A DNA stretch of 64,000 bases, from the NCBI GenBank assembly GCA_020186115.1, contig WSYJ01000092.1, positions 656,001-720,000 of the forward strand, in the 5' to 3' direction. This document shows, one piece after another, positions 1-10,202 of this stretch (position 1 is its first letter; the number at the start of each line of letters is the position of its first letter). Below the pieces are notes generated by a model that worked only from the letters and a program-made list of their open reading frames with translations, was not told the origin of the DNA and searched no databases. The DNA comes from Histomonas meleagridis. Its lineage: Eukaryota > Parabasalia > Tritrichomonadida > Dientamoebidae. The translations under genes were made by a program, and so were the position numbers.

Positions 1-2358
1 CCGCTTCCGGTGTGGTCGACTGTGAATTATCCATTTAAGCCATTTATTAATCCAAAATTAAAATATCGAATTCCAACAGGTTATTTAGGCCCTGAGAATC
101 ATCTCCAGCTCGAAGCCATTATCATTAACAAGGAGCCGTTTGACGAAAGTAGTGTTTTTGGTGAAAAAGGTCGATTCCAGAAAGATGTCCCAATTAAAGA
201 CCATATTTCCCTTGGCAAAAGCACATTAATTCCACCAGAGCCAGACCCCGAATATTACGACGACTATGAAAGTTATCTTCAAGCAGTTAATAATTGGACA
301 CAAATATGTTCCAATTGCACATTAATCCCACATCATCCCTCCGAATTCAAAGAGAAGGACTGTCCTGAGCTCGAACCTAATCCTAATAGTGGCCATTCAT
401 TACCACCAGAATTTCAATATGATTATGATTCAATATATCAACCAGATCTAGAGTCGACATGCTCCAGACAAAAGTTCATTCGCGGGCCATCAAGTGGCAA
501 ACTCAAACTCAAGAAGACCAAAGTTAAGAACAGGAGCAAAACCTTCAAAGTCAAGACTAAGATTGTCAAGAAGAAAGTCAAAATTGCGAAGCCGAAAACT
601 TTTTCAAAGAAGATGGTCAAAGTAATTTCGAAGCTTTTCAAAGCTTTACAGCGCGCCGATTATAACCAACAGACCCCTATCGCTCCACATAAGATGACAT
701 TTCCATACATATCGTTTCCATTTTATCCAGGTAATTTGTTATCGACCATGCAATCACATGGCAACGATAGCCTCGATACTAAGTCGTATTCAATTTTGAG
801 GGTGTTTAAGTTGGTTGCATATTCATTTAACGCCGCCAGTCAATATGGCTTTATCTCAAATTTTGAGTTTAAGACATTTCCATCGTTTAACGAGATTATT
901 CATGCACTTAATTATGCATATTCATCAAGTTCATCGTTCTATTCATTGTATATGTTTTACTTTTTGTTCCATGTCTTCGATACGAATCCTACGATTTCGA
1001 AAATGTTAATATCGAATACGTCATCAATGTATGTAACGCTTCGAATATTAATACGTTTTTCACATGTCTCTGATTGTATATATGATCCAATGGTTGGTAA
1101 GTTTAATGAATTATCGAAAGAAGAGAACGATCCGATGTATGAATTATTTTATCAATCACTTACAGGCGTATATACGACTAAAGTATTAAAGAAGACATTA
1201 GTTCAATTAATTCGACGTAATGAAGTCATTTCAGATATCATCGAAACAAATTATATGACTTCTACTGAAGGTTTAAGTAATTTGTTATCGAATGAATTCT
1301 CGATGTTATTTGTAAATTGGATGTATAAGATATCAGAGAAAGAGCCTATTTTCTTAGCGACATTATTTTTATATTTATTATCTTCTGACATAACAAATTT
1401 GGAAAGTTTCTTCATGTGTTTTAATACTAATAATCGATCGATATTTAAACTTTTTAAGTTAATATCAGAAGCAGATTTAAATATGTTTTATACAATTACT
1501 ATTTTAACTATTTATAATAAGACAAATGCTTTGATTATATATAAAATGTTGGAAAAAAGAGAAAATTGTAAGGCGTTGTTCGATTGCTTGAATGAGCCAT
1601 TAATTAATTTTGTTTCTTCTTTGTTTAATATTAAAGTTGAAGTTTATAGTTTACCACTTGATTCGATATTTTATATGATTGAATTAATACCGAATTTATC
1701 ACAAAATAATAATATAACAAATTTGTTACAATCGTTGTTATTAAGTTCATTAAATAATTTAATGATACGAACATTAAATAATCCAATTTTATTACGGAGA
1801 CAATCGAAAGATTTAACTTATCTAAATAGAACTTTAATTATTACTGGTAATATGTTTAAGGAATCATTTGAATCGAAAACTTTATATATTATATTAGAAA
1901 GTATACAATTAATTACAAAACAATTAAATAATAATTCTTTGATTAATGATAATGAAATTATGAAGTTGTTGTTCATTTGTATGATATCAGATTCCGATTT
2001 AATATCATCATCAGCTTGGAAATTATTCGCAACTTCTTTGACATTAAGTAAATTCGAAATGCAAAACTTCGTACATCAAGAAAATTATATGCAGAAATTC
2101 GAAGATACTTTAAGGAAAATTACACCAATGCACTTCCTGCCTTTCGTAGAAGCGTTGGGGAAAATAGTTAAGGCTGACGCAAAACAAAATGATATATTGT
2201 TGTTCATGAAAACTGTGAACAAATGTATCGATTGTCAAATGGTGTATAAAACTTTGGTAAACTTGATGAAGGATAATAGAATAGTGTATAGAAATGATTA
2301 CCTACAGAAGTTTAGAAAGATGATGAAGACACATAAGGAACTATTTAAGACAACTTAA
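1..2358 (+). CDS. Large helical protein of unknown function, 5' end outside the window
   Basis: The frame is open from the first base and has no ATG start before the window edge, so the N-terminus is missing. About 780 residues are visible. The first 150 are rich in Pro, Tyr and acidic residues. A strongly basic stretch follows at about 165-215, with many Lys-x-Lys patterns that could bind nucleic acid or acidic lipid or act as a nuclear signal. The remaining 550 residues are Leu/Ile/Asn-rich and look like an all-helical ARM/HEAT-type solenoid with no TM segment. I do not recognise a named family. It ends at TAA and is followed by a 0.5-kb non-coding gap. The coding call is firm; the function is unknown. 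Confidence 0.8.
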   Translation, partial: PLPVWSTVNYPFKPFINPKLKYRIPTGYLGPENHLQLEAIIINKEPFDESSVFGEKGRFQKDVPIKDHISLGKSTLIPPEPDPEYYDDYESYLQAVNNWTQICSNCTLIPHHPSEFKEKDCPELEPNPNSGHSLPPEFQYDYDSIYQPDLESTCSRQKFIRGPSSGKLKLKKTKVKNRSKTFKVKTKIVKKKVKIAKPKTFSKKMVKVISKLFKALQRADYNQQTPIAPHKMTFPYISFPFYPGNLLSTMQSHGNDSLDTKSYSILRVFKLVAYSFNAASQYGFISNFEFKTFPSFNEIIHALNYAYSSSSSFYSLYMFYFLFHVFDTNPTISKMLISNTSSMYVTLRILIRFSHVSDCIYDPMVGKFNELSKEENDPMYELFYQSLTGVYTTKVLKKTLVQLIRRNEVISDIIETNYMTSTEGLSNLLSNEFSMLFVNWMYKISEKEPIFLATLFLYLLSSDITNLESFFMCFNTNNRSIFKLFKLISEADLNMFYTITILTIYNKTNALIIYKMLEKRENCKALFDCLNEPLINFVSSLFNIKVEVYSLPLDSIFYMIELIPNLSQNNNITNLLQSLLLSSLNNLMIRTLNNPILLRRQSKDLTYLNRTLIITGNMFKESFESKTLYIILESIQLITKQLNNNSLINDNEIMKLLFICMISDSDLISSSAWKLFATSLTLSKFEMQNFVHQENYMQKFEDTLRKITPMHFLPFVEALGKIVKADAKQNDILLFMKTVNKCIDCQMVYKTLVNLMKDNRIVYRNDYLQKFRKMMKTHKELFKTT

Positions 2359-2853
2359 ACCTTTGAGGATTAAGCAAATAAAATGTACTTTTATAAGTTA
2401 ATTTCAACATCATTTTTTGATTTAGAGGTTTACTCTTGAATATCTTTTTACATTACCAAAATCATTGTGGAATTTCATGTAAAAAATTTGCAAATCAGTT
2501 ACTTTTAATGGAAAGTTAAATTGTTATATATTAGGAAATAAGTTTTCTTCTGACAAAATTCATTTAAGGATTTAGGGTGCCCCATTAAGTATGTACGATC
2601 ATTTTGCTCTCAAAAAAATATTTTGCAAAAAATGGCTTTATTGGAGTAGAATTAGAGCATTTGCATCATTTGAGCAAATTAAAATCGATGTGAAAATGGT
2701 TCGCGACAAAAACAATATTTATTTAATAACAAAAAAAATTATAAGTTAATTTTTTGGAGATACATTATTCAAAGCAAGACCGATATTTTTAAATTTAAAT
2801 TTGTGTGTTGTAAATAAAAATCAATTGATTGAAATTTAACGTTCAACAATGAT
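2359..2853. other. Intergenic, no feature seen
   Basis: AT-rich spacer with many stops in all frames. I see no gene, repeat or RNA in it. Confidence 0.6.
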
Positions 2854-3357
2854 ATGACCACTTTGCAAATGGCCGAAGAACCAAATCGCATCAAGCAGAT
2901 GATGCCTTTTTTATTCCCAGGAGGTCGCGAAGAGGAAGACGTTGTTGAACCTCCTTTCCACCCTGAATTGGAACAATATGGCTTTTTCGAACTTTATGGT
3001 TTTATTTTTGATAAAATGATTCCTGGTGAAAAAGTGGTTGACACAATGAAGAGAATTGACAAAAGCGATGAACCTATTGATGAGATGGCAAAATGGGTTT
3101 CGGAATTATTTGTGAGAGGTGAAATTGAAATTGTTGAAACAGACTGGGTAATGACTGGAATTCGCGCAGGAAGAGTTGGGCAACTTCAAGAGATGAAATG
3201 GGATTTGAAAGAAAATGGTGTTGAAACATCTGGAAATACATATGAAAAACTTGCACCACGACTTCGTGTTTTAATCGCAGAGGATTCACTTGTTCGTCCA
3301 GAGGGAACTCAAGAATGGATTCCTATTGACAAAATACATTTTGATTATCTTGTATAA
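2854..3357 (+). CDS. Small protein with a SAP-like motif
   Basis: A 167-residue acidic protein with no signal peptide or TM segment. Residues about 108-142 (QLQEMKWDLKENGVETSG...LAPRL) resemble the SAP motif, which has two helices around a Gly-x-x-x-Ser-Gly turn and binds DNA or RNA in many nuclear proteins. The N-terminal half (FHPELEQYGFFELYGF...) is unrecognised. Translation begins at the ATG at 2854, because an ATG 5 bases upstream runs straight into TGA; an in-frame Met at codon 6 is an alternative start. A nuclear role is inferred only from the SAP resemblance. Confidence 0.7.
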   Translation: MTTLQMAEEPNRIKQMMPFLFPGGREEEDVVEPPFHPELEQYGFFELYGFIFDKMIPGEKVVDTMKRIDKSDEPIDEMAKWVSELFVRGEIEIVETDWVMTGIRAGRVGQLQEMKWDLKENGVETSGNTYEKLAPRLRVLIAEDSLVRPEGTQEWIPIDKIHFDYLV

Positions 3358-3607
3358 TTTCAATAAAATTATTATATTTCATAAAAGAACTGTTAAACAA
3401 CGAGCGTTTTTTCTTCCTTGTGATTTTAATTTTTTGCAATAATTAATATTTGCTTCTTATTGAAGATGATAAACAAAATCAAAAGAAAATCATTTTTATC
3501 AGTCAGCTATTCTAAAAACAGATGCCAATGAATTCAAGAAGCCAATAAAATATTGTCTTTACATATTTTTAATGGAATTGGTTTTATGTAAAGAAAATAC
3601 GTTTAAA

Positions 3608-3612
3608 TCACA
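3608..3612 (+). promoter_or_regulatory. Inr-type initiator TCACA
   Basis: TCACA lies 10 bases before the ATG at 3618 and matches the trichomonad initiator consensus TCA-Py-(T/A), where transcription starts at the A. It supports that ATG and implies a very short 5' UTR. Confidence 0.5.
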
Positions 3613-3617
3613 AACAA

Positions 3618-5813
3618 ATGGAAACAATACCCGAACTTAAAACAAACTCTTCTGAGTTAACAACTGAAAGAGAAAAGACAATAGCACTACAAAATACATT
3701 ATTCAACTTAACAAGCGATATTTTTGAACAAACTAAAAATTCATTATTCCAAAACATCAATCCAAAAACTTTAATTCAAAACATTTTATTTGCTGCAGAA
3801 TATCGTCCAAAATCAATACCTTTATACATTAATATGTGTAAATTAATTCCAAACTCGAAAGAAATATTATGAAAGACATTATCAAATTCAACTTTTCTAA
3901 ATATTGAACAAAAATATTTTTTATATCAATGTTTAAAACATTGCATATTTAATGAAGAAGAAGCATTTAAAGCAATTTCCAAAACTGATATTAAAGATCA
4001 AGTAACATATTCCTTATTTAAAGATATTATCAATAAATATATAACAAATGAAAAAACATTAAAAACATTTGAAACTATTAACACAATTAATTTAAATTCC
4101 GAATTATTCGAACAATATATTATAGATGATAATGTTGATGAATTTAAGCAATTATTTAATACTATTAATATTGATCCAAACCTTCGAATCACGCCAACAA
4201 TACAAAACGGATCTCATTTTTTACGTTCGAGGCCAACAATTCTTCAATTTTCTGCATTTTATGGATCCATAAATTGTTTTAAATTTTTACTTGAAAATAA
4301 TGCTAATTTAGATTGCGTTGATGAAAATAAAAGAACTTTAGCACAATTCGCTATTGCTGGTGGTAATATAGAAATTATAAATATCTGTAAAAATAAAAAA
4401 TGTGATTTTTCAAATACATTAAAAATAGCTGTAAGATTTCATCGGAATGATCTTATTAAAAATAATATAATAAATGATAATAATGATAATGATGAATCTT
4501 TTCCTATTTTTCATCATTGTGTTGTATCAAATAATGTTGAAATGATATTAAAATATGTTAATTTGGGTATAAATGTTAATCAATATGATTCAAGTGGTAA
4601 GGCGCCTATTCATATTTCTGCTTTATATAATTCTATTGATGCAATGAAAATATTAATTAATTTAAAAAATATTATTATTAACATTAAAACGAATGATACA
4701 TATCAACAAACTGCTTTACATATAGCTACAAAAAATGGGTATAAAGAAATAGTTAAACTTTTATTAAAAAACGAAATGATAAATCTTCGAGAAAGTGATA
4801 AAAAAGGAATTTTTTATATTAATTTTTTATGGCAATTCATTATGCTGCTGAAAATGGAAACATAAAAATTATTAAACTTATGTTAAATAATGGTAATGTG
4901 ACTGTAAATTCAAGAACTGATTACGGTGCTGCACCACTTCATATAGCTATAAAAGAAAATCAATTTGAAACTGTTAAATTTCTTTTATCTAGTGAAGCAA
5001 TTGATAAAAATGCTAAAACTCTTTCGGACGAAACTTTTTTGCATACATCTGCAAAGAATAATAATGTTGAAATTATGGAATATTTAATCTCTAAAGGTAT
5101 TAATGAAATAAACTCACATGACATTGATGGGATTTTCTTTTTTTATATTTTGGACACCTTTACATTATGCTACACAATATCAAAACGTTGATATTATTTC
5201 GTTTTTATTGTCTCAAGAAAAAATTGATATAAACTCTAAAAATAAATCTGGAATTTAATCATTTCTTTTTGGACATCGCTTCATTTAGCAGCTAAAATTG
5301 GAAATTGTGAAATAGTTAAAATGTTTATTTCAAATCCTAATTTAAATATTAATGAAATGAATGATGGAAATTGGACTGCTTTACATTTGGCTTGTAAATC
5401 AGGAAATATCGATGTGGTAAAACTACTTCTCTCTGTTGATGGTATTGATATAAATCTAAAAGATAAAGCTGGAATTTTTTGTTTTTTCATTGGACACCTT
5501 TACATAATGCTGTGAAATATCAAAATCATGACGTTATTAAAATGCTGTTAGAACGAAAAGAAATTAATGTTAATGCTGCAACTAATTGTGGTTGGGTTCC
5601 TCTTCATATTGCTTGTTTAAATCATGATTTCGAAACCGAAAACATGCTAAAAAATATAGAAGGAATAATAATTGATGCAAAGGATAACGAAGGATTTTAT
5701 TTTTGTTTTTTAGAACTCCAAATGATTTGCTTAATATTCCGTTCTTTGGAAGTCAGTTTATGTTTTCTGCTCAAAGACCTATTGAAGAAAATGTTTATTT
5801 CAACGGATTATGA
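3618..5813 (+). CDS. Ankyrin-repeat/DUF3447 protein, interrupted gene (ankyrin locus 1)
   Basis: One frame runs from 3618 to about 4808 with a single in-frame TGA at 3870-3872. It encodes the N-terminal domain of trichomonad DUF3447/ankyrin proteins (LQFSAFYGSINCFKFLLEN, then an IAGGNIEIINICKN block), parallel to the intact first exons at 41.1 and 22.1 kb. Ankyrin repeats follow to the TGA at 5811, but the frame changes five times. Each change falls just after the Gly of a D-x-x-G linker, where a T-rich insert of 17 or 19 nt separates it from an x-T-P-L-H motif. Without these inserts the repeats join into canonical ankyrin linkers. Other repeats in the array (at about 4600, 4710, 4920 and 5365) have no insert. 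The TGA suggests a pseudogene or an assembly error; the preserved repeat coding argues for function. The C-terminus reads about RTPNDLLN...NGL. Confidence 0.7.
4809..5711 (+). repeat. Five short T-rich inserts at one fixed point of the ankyrin repeat
   Basis: Inserts lie at 4809-4825, 5132-5150, 5253-5269, 5474-5490 and 5695-5711 (17, 19, 17, 17 and 17 nt). Four begin ATTT and all are runs of T broken by A, G or C, for example ATTTTTTGTTTTTTCAT. Each sits between the Gly codon of D-x-x-G and the codon (TGG in three cases) before Thr-Pro-Leu-His. Each shifts the frame, and its removal restores the expected spacing. None begins GT or ends AG. Confidence 0.75.
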
Positions 5814-6370
5814 ATCCTTAATAAAACTTATAATTTAATATATATATTTTTTTTAAAAAATTAAAATCATATTATTAAATAAACTTTATAATTTGTTTAA
5901 AATTTCTTCATGTTTTCATTTCATTCCAAGATTCCTGCAAAATTATCTTAAGTATTACTAAATGGGTATTTTTTAATAAATAAAGTGATAAAAAATATCT
6001 AATTTCATTAAATTAAGTTTATCAGTATAATTAATTTAAATAAAATTCGATCGAAAAGTTTAAAAAAAAATGCCTTTTTTTATTAAAAATAGGAAATTTA
6101 GAGTTGTTATAATGAAAATTCATTATTTTTTCAAAAAAAGAAAGATATTTCAATTTTTAAATAAATTTACCTTAAGTACTGCTTCTATCTATAGCAGTAC
6201 ATTATTATCTCCATGAGAATGGAAAAAATTGGAAAAATATTCGATTAAAGTACAAAAAAGACTTCTTGGCTTCAGTTTACTCATTCAGTATTATCCGCTC
6301 TCAAGATCTTCCAATTTAGAGGAGATCACCTGCTAAGAAGATGATTACCAGGCATTAAATTTCTCAGCGA
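5814..6370. other. Intergenic, no feature seen
   Basis: AT-rich spacer after ankyrin locus 1 with several A and T runs. I see no gene or structured RNA. Confidence 0.6.
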
Positions 6371-7039
6371 TCATTTTTCTTTGCGGAACAAATAAAATAT
6401 GAAGACAAAAAGTACTAAAATAAACAATTGAATTATCATCGACTTTTTGAATGAAGAACGTTTTAAAAAACGATCAATTTTATATTTCCTTGAAGTTACG
6501 ATTTGCTTGATTGTCGGTAATATTTTGTTAATTCCTTCACCTGTTTTTGCAGAACACTGAATGAAAGAATAAATTTTTTGTTGATTTGTAAACATGAAAG
6601 CTTCATTCTCTGAAACATGATTAGGATTCTCGGGTATATATAAATCAGATTTAGTTCCTATTAAAATAATAATAGCATCTTTGGCGTACCTTTTAATTTC
6701 TGGAATCCATTTTTTGGATAAATCAATAAAAGACTCCTTTAAATCAAGTTCAAAGCAAAGTAGGATAATATTAGCTGCACTATATGAAAGTGGTCGCAAG
6801 CGATCGTACTCATCTTGCCCTGCTGTATCCCAAGGATAAAAAAAGAAATCTTCATAAATTATTTTCGATGATTCATAAATAGTTGGAATATATTTAATAG
6901 GAAATGGTTTGCCATTGAGGACAAACAAGAGGCTTGTTTTCCCAACACCACCATTGCCAATTACAACAATTTTTACCCTCTTTTCTGTGTTCAGCTGATA
7001 TATCACTTTTTGAATAAAGCAAAAAAGTGACAGTTCCAT
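6371..7039 (-). CDS. Rho/Rac-like small GTPase with a C-terminal membrane anchor
   Basis: A 222-residue small GTPase. Visible motifs are the P-loop GNGGVGKTS at about 28-36, switch I Thr in YIPTIYE, switch II WDTAGQDEYDRLRPLSY, base-binding GTKSD, and SAKTGEG. The DRLRPLSY sequence after DTAGQ and the TKxD form are hallmarks of the Rho family. Instead of a CAAX box the protein ends in a hydrophobic helix of about 20 residues followed by RKEK. This suggests tail anchoring in a membrane with the GTPase domain in the cytosol. The ATG at 7039 is the only one upstream of the core; about 20 extra residues precede the G-domain. It likely regulates actin or membrane dynamics. A RhoGEF is encoded at 51.9 kb, but partnership is only a guess. 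Confidence 0.88.
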   Translation of the reverse strand: MELSLFCFIQKVIYQLNTEKRVKIVVIGNGGVGKTSLLFVLNGKPFPIKYIPTIYESSKIIYEDFFFYPWDTAGQDEYDRLRPLSYSAANIILLCFELDLKESFIDLSKKWIPEIKRYAKDAIIILIGTKSDLYIPENPNHVSENEAFMFTNQQKIYSFIQCSAKTGEGINKILPTIKQIVTSRKYKIDRFLKRSSFKKSMIIQLFILVLFVFIFYLFRKEK

Positions 7040-7230
7040 CAGCAAAAAAATATTTTTTTTTTAAAATTATATACTGATCCTGAAACTAGTTTGTAAAACC
7101 AGATTTGCTTTAAAAAACCATTGCTTTTTCACTATGAAGATAGGTTGGAATTTGTGTTTAATTTACTATTTTGCCCGAAGATCAATAAAATTTTAATTGA
7201 ACGTTTAAAATTTTTAGTTGAAGAAAAGGA

Positions 7231-9504
7231 ATGTATCAAATGCAAGGAAGTTTTTCTCCTTTTCTTCCACCACATGGATTCCCTGCAAATCCTACATTTC
7301 AAGCGCAAAGCAGTCATCATATTCCAATGTTATCAGAAGATCCAACAGATTTTCGAGCTTCAGAACCACCACTTCGTCCTATTCCACCAATACCCAATAA
7401 CACACTACCACCAGTTGATGGTGTTGATTGGTCATTAATTGCATCCTGTGACCCAGAACTCATATCAGAATCCAATGATATTGATACGCTCACCTCTGTA
7501 ATTCAAACCTTTGTCAAAGCCAAATTCACACAAACCGAAGCACAACTTATGCCCAATCCACTTACATCCAAACTTTTTCATCTTTTACAAATTGGTATTC
7601 AATATCTATTAGATTGTCAAGATCAACTTCAAAGCGACATATCGTCTTATAAAAAGACAATCCAAGCAGCCAAGACCAAGATCCATTCCCTTATGGAGGC
7701 CATTAAACGCTCCAAAGAAGCAAATTTGAAAAAAGAACGTTTCATCGAATCAACTGAAAAGTGTGTAATCTGCGGGCGTCGCTTTAAGAACATAACATAT
7801 CTTGATAGCCATGTTCAACGACGTCATAGCGCATTAGTTCCTGCGTGGCGCTCATTACGAAGTGGCGAATTACAATTTATGGACGACATAACTGATCAAA
7901 TCGAATTATTACGTAAAGAAATCGCTCGAACGAATCGGGAACTGTTGAAATATGCGACAGATGAAAACAAATCGAAACATGTTTCACATATAGTATCACA
8001 TTCGAATGAAACGCAACAATTAATGAACGAGTTACTTAAAAAACAAGAACAACTTTTCGAACAAACGAAAATTCAAGACGAAAAGCAACAAAACTTTCGA
8101 AGAGAAATTAGAAATCAACTTGATGATGCTGTTTATGCGTTACAAGAGTCATGTAGTAAACATGCGAAACAAATGGAATTAGAAAATCAACAAAAATTAT
8201 CAAATGAAAATGTCGAAATGAATCAAAATATAATAAACGAAAATGAAATCGAAAATATGAATAAAAATGAAAAAAATATAAATAAAAGACAAAGAGTTCG
8301 TTTCGAAGAAATTCCGCCGCCGCCGTTTTTGAAACTAAATAAAAATGATTCGAGCGAAGAACCAATTAAACTTCAGACGAACGAAAACATAAACATAAAT
8401 GCACCTAAATATAATATAAACAAATTCGATAATAACTTAAATGAAACAGATAATAATGTAAATAAAACAGATAAAATCAATATTAATAATAATGTAGATA
8501 AAGCTAATGATAAAATCAACAATAATAATAATGTAAATAAAACAGATAAAATTATTAATAATAACAAAGATTCGGATATTATAGTTTCGGAAGCGCTGAA
8601 GAATGAAATGCGCCATAACCAAATATTGACTCTTCTCGATGACTCCGATTCATCTGAAGAAGCCAACAAACCAACGAAACAAATGCCGAATGAAAGCATT
8701 AAAAATGAAAATGTAACGAACGACAACATGAATGAAATTGACACTGTCGTACAAAGTGCATATAAATTATATGATCATCAAATCGAATTAGACAATTTCC
8801 ATGATAAAGAATTGGAACTTAAAGACGAAATTGTAAATAACGTAAATGAGAAATACGCGAAATTAAAGAAACAACGTTCTGTTCCTATTTCTTCAACGTA
8901 TGTTAAGAAGAAACTTCAACAAAACACAGAAGAATATAACATCGCAAACGAAAAACTCCGAAAATATATATCAACAAAAGTTCCCAACGAAAATAACATT
9001 CGAAACGAATTATTTAAAGAGAAACAAATTCATTTTCCACAAATTACTGAAACATTAACTTCAACTCAAACGAATTCGAATATAAATAATAACAAAAACG
9101 AAATTAATGAAATTTCATCAAAGCGAATTCCATTTAACCAAAGATTTAAGAACGCAAAACCATTCGATGATGAAGTCGAAATCGTTGATATGTTCAGTAG
9201 CGAAATTAACTCTTCGGAATCAATTGCGTTCTCCGATGATCCGTTTTTGTATGTGCGGAACAAGAAGAAGCAACAAGAGAAAAGTCTAAAAATCGAAGAA
9301 ATTGTGAATAATGAAAATGAAAACGAAAACGAAAATAAAATTGTTCCCCTCGAATTGAACGAAAATGAAAACGCAATGAAATTCGATGAGTTCGCAACGG
9401 AAAGTGATGAAGAAGAAGAAAATGTTAAAGTGTCAACAATTATTTCATTTGCAACAGATAGCAAAGAAATCGAAATATCAGATGAAGAAGATAATGAAAT
9501 ATAA
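7231..9504 (+). CDS. DZIP1/Iguana-like ciliary zinc-finger protein
   Basis: A 757-residue protein. After a Pro-rich N-terminus, residues about 64-135 (VDWSLIASCDPELI...LFHLLQIGIQYLLDCQDQL) match the DZIP1 N-terminal domain. A coiled coil then leads into one C2H2 zinc finger with C178, C181, H194 and H199. DZIP1 proteins act at the basal body and transition zone of cilia. The C-terminal 450 residues are Asn/Glu/Lys-rich, with NNNV-type tandem runs around 8450-8560, and are probably disordered or coiled. It is convergent with the IFT25 gene, 189 bases away, so two flagellar genes are adjacent. The family call is good; the low-complexity tail is typical of the genome rather than of DZIP1. Confidence 0.85.
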   Translation: MYQMQGSFSPFLPPHGFPANPTFQAQSSHHIPMLSEDPTDFRASEPPLRPIPPIPNNTLPPVDGVDWSLIASCDPELISESNDIDTLTSVIQTFVKAKFTQTEAQLMPNPLTSKLFHLLQIGIQYLLDCQDQLQSDISSYKKTIQAAKTKIHSLMEAIKRSKEANLKKERFIESTEKCVICGRRFKNITYLDSHVQRRHSALVPAWRSLRSGELQFMDDITDQIELLRKEIARTNRELLKYATDENKSKHVSHIVSHSNETQQLMNELLKKQEQLFEQTKIQDEKQQNFRREIRNQLDDAVYALQESCSKHAKQMELENQQKLSNENVEMNQNIINENEIENMNKNEKNINKRQRVRFEEIPPPPFLKLNKNDSSEEPIKLQTNENININAPKYNINKFDNNLNETDNNVNKTDKININNNVDKANDKINNNNNVNKTDKIINNNKDSDIIVSEALKNEMRHNQILTLLDDSDSSEEANKPTKQMPNESIKNENVTNDNMNEIDTVVQSAYKLYDHQIELDNFHDKELELKDEIVNNVNEKYAKLKKQRSVPISSTYVKKKLQQNTEEYNIANEKLRKYISTKVPNENNIRNELFKEKQIHFPQITETLTSTQTNSNINNNKNEINEISSKRIPFNQRFKNAKPFDDEVEIVDMFSSEINSSESIAFSDDPFLYVRNKKKQQEKSLKIEEIVNNENENENENKIVPLELNENENAMKFDEFATESDEEEENVKVSTIISFATDSKEIEISDEEDNEI

Positions 9505-9693
9505 AACGTTTATTTTTGTTTGTTTATAATAAAATTTGTTTTGTATCATTATATGTTTTTGTTTTGCTGCTTCGAACTAGTTGAAATATGAAATCAATTG
9601 TCTAATTTCAATTAATTAATTTAAACGATATCATATAAAAGTTTTGCCTTTGCTCCAAGCGCTTAGAGATATTAAAAATGATTACAATGATTT

Positions 9694-10125
9694 TTATTTA
9701 TTTTCTTTTTCTTCTTCTTCTTCTTGAACAATTGGGCCTTCAACTCGTACCATATAAAGTGCTGAGAATTGATCCCAACCCTTTGTGATAACAACCTTTA
9801 CTCCATAGGCTGTACGTTGGTAGTTAAGTTGGTGCGTTTCTGGTTGCTTAATGGGATTTGCAGGGAGATTGGTTGAATCGATTTTTGCCCATTCAGTTAA
9901 ATCTTTATTTGTCGCAGCATAAACAACAAAGCTTTTTACTTTGCCTGTAACTGTTGTTATTCGAGTTATTTGAGCTGGTTTTGTAAACTTAAATGCAATT
10001 TCTTGGGGATATAGACCTGTTGTTGTCCAAAATGTTGTTTCATCGTTATCAATAACATTTGTATCGGGGTGATCAATGTCCAGTGATGTTGAGTAGAATA
10101 CTTCAAGAGGAATTGGTGTTACCAT
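9694..10125 (-). CDS. IFT25: Intraflagellar transport protein IFT25 (HSPB11-like)
   Basis: A 143-residue protein with a galactose-binding/discoidin-like jelly-roll fold. The segment DNDETTFWTTTGLYPQE at about 26-42 closely matches the IFT25 signature, and the C-terminal FSALYMVRVEGPIV fits its last strand. A Glu/Lys tail follows. IFT25 pairs with IFT27 in the IFT-B complex, which carries cargo along flagella. The usual family length is about 140-150 residues, so this copy looks complete. The ATG is preceded by ATCAA, a context also seen at 16137, 22107 and 22530. Confidence 0.9.
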   Translation of the reverse strand: MVTPIPLEVFYSTSLDIDHPDTNVIDNDETTFWTTTGLYPQEIAFKFTKPAQITRITTVTGKVKSFVVYAATNKDLTEWAKIDSTNLPANPIKQPETHQLNYQRTAYGVKVVITKGWDQFSALYMVRVEGPIVQEEEEEKENK

Positions 10126-10202
10126 TTGATGACTGTGTTATTCAAAAAACGTTTTTTTTGGGGTATACTAAGACGATAATAACGATAGACAAGAAAAGTC
10201 TT

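Noticed and set aside
4806-4831. Standard GT-AG intron in the ankyrin linkers
   Set aside because: None of the short inserts begins with GT or ends with AG at positions that restore the frame. They are reported as unexplained inserts instead.
8400-8580. Asn-rich tandem stretch in the DZIP1-like gene as an independent repeat or CRISPR-like array
   Set aside because: It stays in frame as Asn/Lys/Asp low complexity, has no constant spacers and is typical of AT-rich coding DNA.
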